From Agrocybe praecox (taxonomy: Eukaryota; Basidiomycota; Agaricomycetes; Agaricales; Agrocybaceae): DNA of 64,000 nucleotides. Below are positions 55,239 through 64,000 of the stretch, in pieces. The position numbers and the translations under genes are program-made. Each line of letters starts with the position of its first letter. Position 1 is the stretch's first letter. Where the stretch lies: the NCBI GenBank assembly GCA_964017145.1, contig OZ024842.1, forward strand, positions 3,534,001 through 3,598,000, in the 5' to 3' direction. The notes beneath the pieces are model-generated. The model was given only the letters and a program-made list of their open reading frames with translations. It had not been told where the DNA came from and searched no databases.

Positions 55239-56594
55239 TTATTTCCACCCCCAGAAGGCACCCAATTCGATCTTCGACTTCTGTTCCTCTTCCAACTTCC
55301 ACACATCCTCTCTCTCCTTTGTCATCCTCATCCACTCTTCCTCATCCATCCTTTCCTCATCCATCTTTTCCTCACCCATCTTCCACGCATCCTCTTTCTT
55401 TATTACCCACACATCCTCTTTCTCCTTTATTACCCACGCATCCTCTTTCTCCTTGATTACCCTCACCCGCTTTTCCTCTTCTACCCTTTCCTCTTCCATC
55501 CTGAGTATAGCCTGCTCTTCCTCTTTCGTCCTCTCCCACTCTTCTATTTCCACTCTTGTCGCCCTCTCTTTCTTCTCTTGCGCTTCCCTCTCTTGCGCTT
55601 CCCGCCTCATTTTCCTTTCATGTACTAAACGTTCCATTTTATTTCTGAATGTTTTCTTTTCCTCCGGCTTTCCCTCTAAGCCGTTTCCATCTATTTCTGC
55701 GTTTTGTTCCTCTTCTTGTTGGACATGGAAGGGCTTTTCGGCATCAGCGTCCTTGAACATGTTTTCGGCAGATCGAACGCTAGCCAGTTGTTCCATGAAG
55801 GAACCTTCTATCTCATGAATGACGGACACAGGACTAGTCAGGTTGTATTTTTCTGGGCATAACTTCTTCTCCCGAATGCGAAATAGTCGATAAGCAGTAG
55901 TGGGATAGTCCAAATCCAAAGCTTCTGCTTCTTCGTCCGTCATCGGGAATGTCGCTTCGACACAGGCTTCCAGACCCTTGACAACCCACGAAGAGACTTT
56001 GCAGGAGCGACCAAGCTGGACTATTTGGATTGAGCTGAGCTCGTTCAAAGTTCGCTCAAGCTCTGATATCGCGCATGCACGGAGTTTGATAAAGTGCCAT
56101 TTTGTGGAAAGTTTCAGGATAGAGATCCATTTCGCGGTTGTGAGGTTGCGTTGTAAAGAGAAGGAACTGTGTGCTCGTAGTTAGCCAACAGTCTCGAACC
56201 CCAGGGTGCTAGCGATATTATACAAAATGGGGCGTACAGTGGGTATAGTGCCTCGAGAAAGTTACCAAAGTCTTCATTGCTAATATCACTTGGTAGCAAG
56301 ATAGGATTAGATTCAGAGTTGCTAGGCCCTTCAACTATGTTCGGTGCTTGTTGGGGAAGCACGAAGGTTTCTGCGAAGAGTTGCGATTCTTTTGAAAGGA
56401 GATACGTTGGAATGCGGTACAATCGATTCCCAACCTAGATCAAGTAGAATCTCTTATACACGATAATAAACAAGCAAGAAAAATTGGCTTACTTGGAAGA
56501 TCATAGGAGAGTCGTTCATGTAGTAATTTTCATCTTTTTGAAGAGACTGTACGGGTGCCCCTCCTTCGATTGTGACTGGAAAATGCACAGACAT
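55239..56594 (-). CDS. BTB/POZ domain protein 3 with charged repetitive coiled-coil tail
   Basis: Three exons (56594-56493, 56434-56238, 56166-55239) give 408 residues. The BTB domain covers residues 20-105: SPMIFQVGNRLYRIPTYLL, ESQLFAETF and FGNFLEALYPL. The following helices (WISILKLSTKWHFIKLRACA, GRSCKVSSWVVKGLEACV, MTDEEAEALDLDYPTTAYRLFRIREKKL) match its paralogues at 61109 and 63771. From about residue 200 it becomes a highly charged Glu/Lys/Arg coiled coil that ends in short repeats of the type VIKEKEDAW, VIKEKEDVW and VIKKEDAW. The tail has no enzymatic motif. Protein-protein scaffolding or Cullin-3 adaptor work is plausible from the BTB fold but not shown. Confidence 0.82.
55320..55500 (-). 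repeat. Coding mini-repeat in BTB protein 3
   Basis: On the plus strand units such as CATCCTCTTTCTCCTTTATT repeat with small changes next to CCTCATCCATC units; on the coding strand they give the repeated (V)IKEKEDAW and MDEER-type motifs. Confidence 0.7.
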
Positions 56595-56967
56595 ATCGGT
56601 GATTCTTCAGCGTTAACGAAGACCTTAGAAATGGTGAAAGTCAGAGGTGCAAAAGACCAATCGTCTCTAATGATAAGAATAAGCGCTTAGCGCCCGGCAT
56701 GGTGTTCCCCACACACCTCTGCCACATGACACAAACCAACAAGGGTTCCCAAATTGGGGCAACATTCAACTCCGCCAAGCCCAGGATTGGCAAGTTCAGC
56801 AACATCAGGAACAACATCTTTACGACTGTCATACACGGCCAATATGCTATCGACGCTGTATTCGAGTATGCAATAAGCCTGACAGGTGCCTTGACATGCA
56901 TAAAGTTCCTTGAATATTCTCACAGACTCCATTTTTATACCCAGCATTTGCCATTGACCCGCACGAC
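56595..56967. other. Divergent promoter region, BTB 3 and aspartic protease 3
   Basis: 373 bp between two divergent start codons; TTTTATACC at about 56933-56941 may serve the protease. No gene is seen. Confidence 0.4.
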
Positions 56968-58837
56968 ATGTTTACGACGAAGGAAACTATATGGTTTCTC
57001 TTACTTCCATTCTCTTCTTACTGCAATGCCAACACTCTCAGACGTGCAAATGAGATAACTACCCAAGCCGATCCGGCTGCTACTCCTCCTGTTATTTCCT
57101 TACATTCACGAGTTTCCCCGAAATCTTCACCCTTCAGGCGTAGGGATTTGTCCCCGGTCACTCTACCGCTGGATGACTTCTTCTCTGGCACTGATCTTCA
57201 GTGAGCTGTAACTCATGTCCTTTGTGAAATGGACTCATTGACTATTCCTCATTCTATTTATCTCAGATGGATTGGTAACATTACCGGTAAGCAGGATACT
57301 GTTGGCATCTCCAGTCTCATTAATTTTCGTCATAATTAGTGGGAACTCCTCCTCAAATAGTTACTGTCAGTGCTCTATATGGCTGCTTTACCAGCATAGC
57401 TCAAGATAGCCATGTAGGTCATCTTCGATACGGGGAGTTATGGCTTAGAGCTTAGAAGTATGTAATCGTCAACCTTCTTGCCCGGCGAACACTAGTAAAT
57501 GGACATTTGTGTTCCACCTCTTTCTCTGCATCCAGGTGACCGATGTAGCTCATGTAAACAAATCAAGTTCAACAGTTCTGCAAGCTCCACATTCGTAGAC
57601 TGGAACCGCAGTTCCAATATCAGCTTTGTGACTGGAAGCAGTGTCGAGCCTGTTACGGACGTCCTCAACGAATGGGCCATGACTCTAGACTCGGCAACAG
57701 ACACGGTTGGGCTCGTTGGAGGTTTCTCTGCTCCATCAATGAACATTTCCTTGATTACAGAACAAACGTCCAAGTTCGATGTTGAACCGTTTACTGGTAT
57801 ACTAGGCCAGTCTTTAACCCTCCTGGCTCCGCTTCTCGATAACTGTGGCTAATGTAAAAGCTGTATCATAGGCATAGGTCCTATATCACAAGGATTTTTT
57901 GCTGCGCTTGTTAAACAGGGTCTCCCAGGTAAAACCTTTTCTCTATGCCGAAAAGGGAAGAGACACTTACACGTGTATTGCAATCAGCTCTGTTCAGCAT
58001 GTACCTGACTCCAAAGTCAGTTGGAAACGCTGAACTTACGCTTGGAGGGATTGACTCGTCCAAATTCACCAGTAAGCATCAGAGGGTACAATCGAACAAA
58101 CCTGGTGCTAATCATACATAAAGACGCCCCCATTTATACTGCCATCTTTCCTGATCCAAGTAGCAATTTATCCCTAAATTGGCAGGCTTCGTCACATAGG
58201 ATATCTGTCAACGGCCATACCAGCCATATTTTGAACGCATCGCATATAATCATGTTCGATAGTGGGACTGCTAATGTTATCTTATCAACCAACTTGACCG
58301 AGGTAAGCACTGGTACTACATACAACGTTTGCGATCTAGATCCCCACGCATATTTTTTCGAATGTATAGGCAATCTATGCTCTCATATCACCCGATATCA
58401 AGCCCATCCCTACTGAGCGGGGCGCATATGGTATTGCCTGCGACCGAATTGCGGATTTTCCAGCAACGATCGACCTATCCTTCACCTCGCAAAACGGGAC
58501 AGCATTCAACCTCACCATCCCAAGCAGCGAGCTCAGCGTCGGACCATTTGCAGACAATTCATCTCATTGTCAAACCTTCATCGACGCACTGGACTCCGAA
58601 GGAGTTGAGTTTAATATCGCTGGCGGCAGCCTCTTGAAGCATTATTACTCCATTTTTGACGTTGGCGCTCAGCGGATGGGATTCGCACCTTCGATTCAGG
58701 TTTCTTCGTCTAGTAATAATACTGGTGCCAGTGGAAACACAAAGTCTCCGTCATCGTCGTCATTAACAGCCGACGTCAAGAGCATCCAAGTCGCCTCAGG
58801 AGCGGTACTTATGATGCTGCTTCTCTCCTTGATCTAG
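56968..58837 (+). CDS. Pepsin-like (A1) aspartic protease 3, probably GPI-anchored, with a GC-AG intron
   Basis: Third paralogue, same layout as those at 20080 and 38768. The signal peptide is within MFTTKETIWFLLLPFSSYCN and the propeptide ends FRRRDLSPVTLPLDDFF. WIGNIT and VGTPPQIVTV lie in short exons. The catalytic motifs are VIFDTGSYG and IMFDSGTAN, both aspartates present; the residue after DTGS is Tyr instead of Ser or Thr. A CSSC pair follows. It ends with a Ser-rich spacer and a hydrophobic tail (VASGAVLMMLLLSLI) for a GPI anchor. The intron after EPFTGILG (57806-57871) starts with GC where protease 1 has GT; if it is not spliced the protein stops early at about 57850. It is functional if GC-AG splicing works, otherwise a very recent pseudogene. 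Confidence 0.8.
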
Positions 58838-59124
58838 AGGGTCATCCTCTCCCTTTCCCTCAGCAATATGCTTCAAACATGTATATAACGCAAGTTCAAC
58901 AGTAGATATGAATTACGAAACTGAAAATTTTACTCTTTTATTTAAATGGACAGTTTAAAAAAGTGGCAGCGAACGTGGGAAGTGACACGCAGGACCGTCG
59001 TACGACGTAGTATTAAGGCGACTTTTCTTTCAACTTCCGAAAAGTCGATCAAAAAGTTGGAGCTCTCATTGTGAAACTCCAACGAAACCCCTACCTACGA
59101 CGCCTTCAGAAGCTGCGGCTGCGG

Positions 59125-60158
59125 CTAGACCTCTTCCTGAAAATATTGCTTTACCAATCTGTCGATGTCATCAGTATTCATAGTCGGCTTTTGTTGGTTC
59201 GACTTTCCACAACTGCGACAGATTCCAGTGTTCAGTATGTATCCTGCGCGTAAGCAGTATAAGCAGTAGTTGAGGGGCGCCAAATTAAAATTATTCGTCA
59301 AAGACGATATGGTTCGTTTGTACGACTCGCAGCGGATTTGGCATATATATGCGATGCTCTTCCAATCGAGGAAGAGATGGCTTTCGCTTTGCTGAGCAGG
59401 CGGATCTCCTAGAGTCACAGGCGAAAGTGACTCATCAGCGCAAATCTTGACGAACCCGCGTCGTATCCACTGAGAGACCTGATACTTCCTACCAAGCCAA
59501 ACACTCTTGATTGGAGTCATCCCCTCGAGTATTGGGGTCAGTCTATAGATTGCTTTCTGTTTGACCTGCAAGAAATTATGTTTGGTGTTTCAAAGATACA
59601 TGAGAATGTTAACCCACCGTTTCGAACTCCCAAAGAGTCGACAACTTCAACACACCGAGCCAATATTCGTACCCTTCAGACTTGTGTTTCGTAGAGGGGT
59701 AAACGTCGCCGCTTTAAGAGGGCGAGAGTAGTATGAGATACATGTTTAAGAAAGAAAGAAGACACGGAAAAGCTTGCCAAGGATACAAAACATGCAGAAA
59801 CGCTTCAAAGTCATCTGCCAAAATCTTTTCGCAGCCCAGATCTTCTGCAATCTTCTCGAGAAAAATGATGTTCTTCTCATTGCCGATTTCTTTGCCATCT
59901 TCATCTAGTGGAGCCGGAGCAGCAAACATGCCCTCGAAGAAAGTTCCCGGACGGTTCAATACGTGTTTGGGCATTACAAAACGCGTTTCTTCGGCCTGTA
60001 ATATATTAAAGATATTTAGCACAAGTTGAGGGTGGTCGTTATTAAATATGCAGACACAGATTCGTTACCTGGAAGATAATAAGCTCCATATTCGAAAATG
60101 TGAAGAGTGTTCTGAACGCAGGCTGAGGTATGGACGTGGCAGACGTTTCATGCGACAT
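59125..60158 (-). CDS. BTB/POZ domain protein 4 (Cys-pair tail), with a GC-AG intron
   Basis: Four exons (60158-60069, 59995-59778, 59711-59618, 59565-59125) give 280 residues. The BTB domain has LIIFQAEETRFVMPKHVLNR, GTFFEGMFAAP and FEAFLHVLYP. The next part (YEYWLGVLKLSTLWEFET) and the WKSIAYICQIRCESYKR helix match BTB 1 at 30908, as does the Cys-pair tail (CLYCLRAGYILNTGICRSCG), which could bind zinc. Intron 2 (59777-59712) begins GCAAGC: CCTTG/GCAAGC is a recognised minor donor form, and splicing there restores the frame (LYPCGDVYPSTKHKSEGYE). It is the most similar in layout to BTB 1, 28 kb away. Confidence 0.8.
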
Positions 60159-60230
60159 AGTACAGGGTAAAGGGAAAGAGATTCGTGACAAAGGGGACAA
60201 AGGAAGAGCTGGGGCTTGGACATCTCCTTC

Positions 60231-60236
60231 TTTATA
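60231..60236 (-). promoter_or_regulatory. TATA box of BTB gene 4
   Basis: On the minus strand TCTATAAAGAAGG lies 78 nt upstream of the ATG at 60158. Confidence 0.5.
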
Positions 60237-60339
60237 GAGACAAACCGACGTCTGAGTTCCAAGAAGTATCGCACGACAAATGCTTCGAACCTGCACTTTT
60301 TGAGTTGAAGACCAGCGATTGGACAGTTAGGTTACAAGA

Positions 60340-61060
60340 ATAGTTGTAATCGTGCAAATTGGGCGCTTATCGCCTCGTGCAGGTTTATCGATAGCATGCA
60401 GCAGAAATGCAACCCATACGCATATAGATCCAGAAGGCAAAACTGTGGGTCTAAAACGTAAATTTCCCCCCTCCAAGATCCAACACGTGGAGCATTGCAT
60501 AAATTGGCGTATTTGCTGGTTCCATAGGGCAGAGTTCCTGTTCCAGCTTTGGCCAACGAAGCAAATGAGGTGGATGTCCCTCTAAAAGAGGGCGATAGTA
60601 CTATTGCGAGAGAGCTGGTTTGAGCTGCTATATTTTTATTCTTTCAAGTTGTTGCCAAGCAAGGCGAGATTATCAGTTGTCGCTTGTGGATTCTGGAGGT
60701 ATCCAGTTAGTGTCCCATTCCGGCGCACACAACACAAATGTGGTATTTTTTGCTTTGAAGAAATACCAGCTCAGTTCGCAGATAAACCACCGATTCGCAT
60801 ACAAGACCATCGGATCCCGTGTTTTTCCGACTACCGTGAGTTACTTTCGTAGTCAATTCGTAGTACAGGTTTTTGAATCGTGATGATAGAACATGATCCT
60901 TAGTGGCGCAATGTTAGGAGCTATGAGTTCTGACCACCATTGGGGAAAGCAGATAACTGGGACATGGGATGGAGGAAACCTAAAAGATATTTACGATATG
61001 TACAAAAGACAAGTCGAGCGCCATGTGATGCAGTCTAATCTAATCTTATTTTTCACCAGG
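60340..61060 (+). pseudogene. Possible decayed gene, family not recognised
   Basis: Several short coding-like stretches in different frames follow each other: a frame reading ANEANEVDVPLKEGDSTIAR near 60550, one reading YQLSLVDSGGIQLVSHSG to GSRVFPTT ending at a donor-like GTGAGT (60674-60842), and one reading MSSDHHWGKQITGTWDGG near 60915. They look like exons of one protein, but I could not join them without stops and do not recognise the family. It may be a live gene whose introns I misread. Confidence 0.25.
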
Positions 61061-61082
61061 GTCCTATTGACTAGTACCCTAA

Positions 61083-61158
61083 TAGGTGGGGTCAGAGTAG
61101 AATCGAACTCAGAATCGAGACTGAATCGAGCCAGAATCGCCAACTCTGACCCCACCTA
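61083..61158. mobile_element. 76-bp MITE-like element with 16-bp perfect terminal inverted repeats
   Basis: TAGGTGGGGTCAGAGT (61083-61098) and its exact reverse complement ACTCTGACCCCACCTA (61143-61158) bound a 44-bp centre made of three GAATCGA-type direct repeats. The TA at each end fits the TA target duplication of mariner/Tc1-type elements. It lies at the 3' end of BTB gene 5 and supplies its last 16 codons and stop. No second copy was seen in the window. Confidence 0.7.
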
Positions 61159-62236
61159 ATGACGCGTTGGAAATTTGAATTTGGAGCTTTTCGAGCCTTT
61201 CACTTTCTTCTTCTTCTTCTTCTTTTCGGATTCGTTCTTTCTCTCGCTCTTTCTTGCGCATAATTTGATCCCTCCTCTGCTTGATTCTCTTCTGTTCCTC
61301 ATCTCGTTGCTGTTGTTCGAGTTGCATAAGTTTCAACCCTTCGTTAACGACCTGATATTCTTTTTCCTTTTCCCGTATAAGTGCCAACTCATTTTTGAAT
61401 GTTTCTTCGACATTTGATTTCACAGTTGGGGTCAAATAATTGTTTGCAATACGCGATTCGCGAAGGCGGTGTAGTTTGTATACTGTGGTTACAGCAGTTG
61501 CGTCAATGTTGATTGCTTCCTCATCTGTGATGGTGTCCGTCCTAAGAACAATATACGACAAGGCCTCGACGACCCATGATGAAATATAAAGCGTTCTTCC
61601 TAGCCTGATTTTCTTGACAAAAGTGAGAGTCCCGAGTTCTGCGATTGCCATTTCGCGGAGTCGGAGAAACCTCCACTCTGATGAGATAGAAAGGACAGAA
61701 ATCCATTCTTCCTCCGAAAGTTGTAATTTTAGGGAACTGTTTCTGGTAGAAATGAGCGTCAGAGTGCAGAGTGTGAATCTCTTGTCGATTAAACTCACAA
61801 AGGATACAGAACTTTCAACAGGCATTTGAATTCATTGTGCCGAATGCCGTTCAACTTGATGACGGAGTGAGAATGAGAATTTTCGTCCGTTCCTTCTCCG
61901 AATGATTTCAACTTATAGATTTCGGAGAAGTTGGGAGATTCTTTGAGGAACAAATGGGTGGGGACTCTAAACAGACGTCCATCGACCTAGATGACAGATG
62001 GCCCGCGCATATAAATTCAAAAGTTTGTAAATACCACCCACAGTGTTCTCAGGAATTTGGCGTACCTCGAAAACAACAAAGTTAGCGCAGAAATAATGAC
62101 TGAAATCCTTGAAAATCTCTATTTTTCCAAGTTTCTTCTCATTGGCGGCGGGGAAACTGTTAACACCAGACATAGGGGTTGCTGGCACGTCAAGAGACAT
62201 AATGACATTGGTGCTTATTTCAGCTGAGGCGGACAT
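61109..62236 (-). CDS. BTB/POZ domain protein 5 with charged coiled-coil tail ending in a MITE
   Basis: Three exons are inferred: 62236-62066, then from 61986 to the TATCCTTT/GTGAGT donor near 61800, and from the ACCAG acceptor near 61745 to 61109. The first exon encodes FCANFVVFE and the second VDGRLFRVPTHLFLKESPNF, the BTB core, ending FKCLLKVLYPL. The helices EEWISVLSISSEWRFLRLREMA and ISSWVVEALSYIV follow, then DEEAINIDATAVTTVYKLHRLRESR as in BTB 3 and 6. The tail is a Glu/Arg/Lys coiled coil (KKEREKERIRKEEEEEESER). The last residues LGGVRVGDSGSIQSRF are read from the inserted 76-bp element, so the original end of the protein has been replaced. Confidence 0.82.
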
Positions 62237-63770
62237 CTCAGACAATGATGGTAAGAAGGAAAGGACATGAAAGTTCAATGCATGTACTACGAATCATGGG
62301 AACCACAAAGTGACACGTGCCGGTTATCGATTAAATTAGGCGCCCGATGATAAAAGGCTTCGCAGCTAGCAATTACATCCTAAATCGACACCTTTTTACA
62401 TCACTATTCGACTCTTCTCCCTTTTTTGCTCGAAGACGGAGAAATCCCTAAAAAGGCTGACCTGAAAATTGTTGATGACCCATTGGATTTGGGATCAGAT
62501 ATCGATTGCATAGCTCGTCCGAAGCGGTCGATAGAGGTTCAAACGCAGTGCAGGTGGCTGTGAAGAGTAACGGCATGATTGCTAATTTAGGATCTGCCGC
62601 GGAAAATGTTCGTATTTCCTTAGCGAGCACGTCCCATACTGTGTTAAAACGTGCTACAGTCTTAGATACTATACAGAGTGTTTTTAAGCAGGAGAACGGC
62701 AGAGAACTCGAGAAAGAGCAACCAGCGACGCCGTGAACCCCTGCCACAATCAGTGTGTTCTAATCGGGCTGTCTGTGACATCTTGTGACACATAAGCAGT
62801 ATGCGCGGAAATACGCAAATAAGCGTCGCTTATGCATTTCTGACCACGTTTCCTGATTTACGTATTCAGCAAGTATTCAGCCCTTTTCCAACCAAGACGA
62901 CATAAATGAGCACATGTGATTATGGTAAGTAAACAACCTTTTCGTGAACATAGGGCGTGCCAAGTTGGCCAACTCACCTTTGCCAACCAGGCTTGTCGTT
63001 CTCGAACACCTACACCTCCTCGCATCCCATACGACATCCTTCCCTGCACAGAACCAGCATACAAAACCACTTCAAAACTATGCCCTGCACTCGTCCACAA
63101 GGTCTGCCGATGAAAGAACCATCCCATACGACGTTTTGGTGTTTTTTTTTTTGAGATGGGTAATACCGTAAAGACAAGGGAATCGACGTACATGTGAGTC
63201 GTGAATCTGGGCTGCTCTTCTTAGTACATATCTCCACAGTATCTATCCACGACGTCCGCCGACGAGCAACAAACGAGCGAAACGCTGGGGACGTCCCACA
63301 CACTCCATTGCATCCTCTTTTTTTGCGTACATCACGACTATAGTAGTACATTTACTTTTATTGTGTACTGCTTCATTTGAGCCTTGTTAGCTAAGTAGAA
63401 TAGAAGAATCGAAAATATCATTCTTCGCGTTTTCATGTTATGAATTTTTGAACGTCTGGCACTGAGCAAAAAAAAGAAAAAAGAAGTACATATAAAGACC
63501 TAATTCTAGCTTTTTTTACATATCTGTAACGACTTTCTAGCTCTGCTGGATCTAGCATGACCTCTTTAGTACAATCGGACATGTCATGGTATATCTAGCA
63601 TGTGAGGTAGCAGGCTGGCTTTGATAGATTAGTAATTACCAAATACGCTTTTTAGTTGCGTACGATCTTCCTGATGCTGTAGGAGGACTATGACCAAGTT
63701 TGCTGGATGAATATAAATCCCTTTTGGCAGCACTGTGATCACTGCCGGAATTTGTGTTATCTTCGTGACT
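62237..63770. other. Intergenic, nothing firm
   Basis: A 76-codon frame at 62506-62736 (Ser/Ala-rich, VQVAVKSNGMIANLG) and frames near 62858-63351 have no recognised motif or splice pattern. A-rich and T-rich tracts occur near 63470-63485 and 63141-63151. Confidence 0.35.
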
Positions 63771-64000
63771 CTAGAACGGGATCTCAACTCCTGGTTCCCG
63801 GAATGCTGCCTCTTCAAACTTGATGGCGTCAAGCTCATCCTCAAAAGCTTTGCGAACTGCAGAGGAGGGATCCACGTTAACCCTAAGCAATCTTTGCTCC
63901 CGAATTCGAAAGATTCGATATGCCGTCGTGATGTTGTCCAAATCTAATTTAACCGCTTCTTGGTCGGTCATCGGAGACGAGGCTCGAACATAGTCCACCA
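63771..64000 (-). CDS. BTB/POZ domain protein 6, C-terminal part (cut by window edge)
   Basis: The frame enters from the right edge and ends at 63771. It reads VDYVRASSPMTDQEAVKLDL then NITTAYRIFRIREQRLL, the conserved post-BTB segment of BTB 3 and 5 (MTDEEA...TTAYRLFRIREKKL). It then ends soon after KFEEAAFREPGVEIPF, so it lacks their long charged tail. The BTB domain itself must lie outside the window. Confidence 0.7.
   Translation of the reverse strand, partial: VDYVRASSPMTDQEAVKLDLDNITTAYRIFRIREQRLLRVNVDPSSAVRKAFEDELDAIKFEEAAFREPGVEIPF

Overview
The window looks like nuclear DNA of a mushroom-forming basidiomycete (Agaricomycetes). Genes are monocistronic, lie on both strands, and are cut by many short GT-AG introns (mostly 47-75 nt). 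Recognisable proteins are typical of such fungi: a GH71 alpha-1,3-glucanase, GPI-type aspartic proteases, a paralogous BTB/POZ family, small secreted cysteine-rich proteins and an F-box/LRR protein. Housekeeping genes are panB, cytosolic asparaginyl-tRNA synthetase and DPH5. No rRNA or tRNA gene or CRISPR array was seen. Exon joins were worked out by eye from splice signals, reading phase and comparison among paralogues in the window.

Region by region. 1-13.4 kb is a rearranged, gene-poor segment. It holds two broken aminoglycoside-phosphotransferase-family genes as direct copies, two panB genes in a 1.5-kb inverted (tail-to-tail) duplication, a one-domain dsRNA-binding protein and a secreted cysteine-rich protein. 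14.5-22 kb carries a proline/serine-rich orphan, the GH71 gene, a solo copy of the tail of the phosphotransferase repeat, and aspartic protease 1. 22-31.9 kb carries five small or disordered unrecognised or weakly recognised proteins (one LYR-motif protein) and the first BTB gene. 32.5-36.7 kb is a proline iminopeptidase followed by a decayed tandem copy lacking the catalytic serine. 37-42.5 kb has a second small secreted protein, aspartic protease 2 and a second BTB gene. 43-54.6 kb is a conserved block: AsnRS, then DPH5 and an F-box/LRR gene diverging from a 166-bp shared promoter. This block has unusually long pyrimidine-rich introns. 55-64 kb is mostly a BTB cluster: four genes on the minus strand (the last runs off the edge), with aspartic protease 3 inserted on the plus strand.

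Functional links are mostly gene families rather than pathways. Three aspartic proteases (about 440 residues, probably cell-surface) sit roughly 18-20 kb apart, and six BTB genes show two C-terminal styles: a Cys-pair tail, or a charged coiled-coil tail. DPH5 and AsnRS both serve translation but need not be co-regulated. Signs of recent evolution are strong: a roughly 700-bp identical tract between the two panB copies, several pseudogenes, two GC-AG introns, and a 76-bp MITE-like element that supplies the C-terminus and stop codon of a BTB gene.
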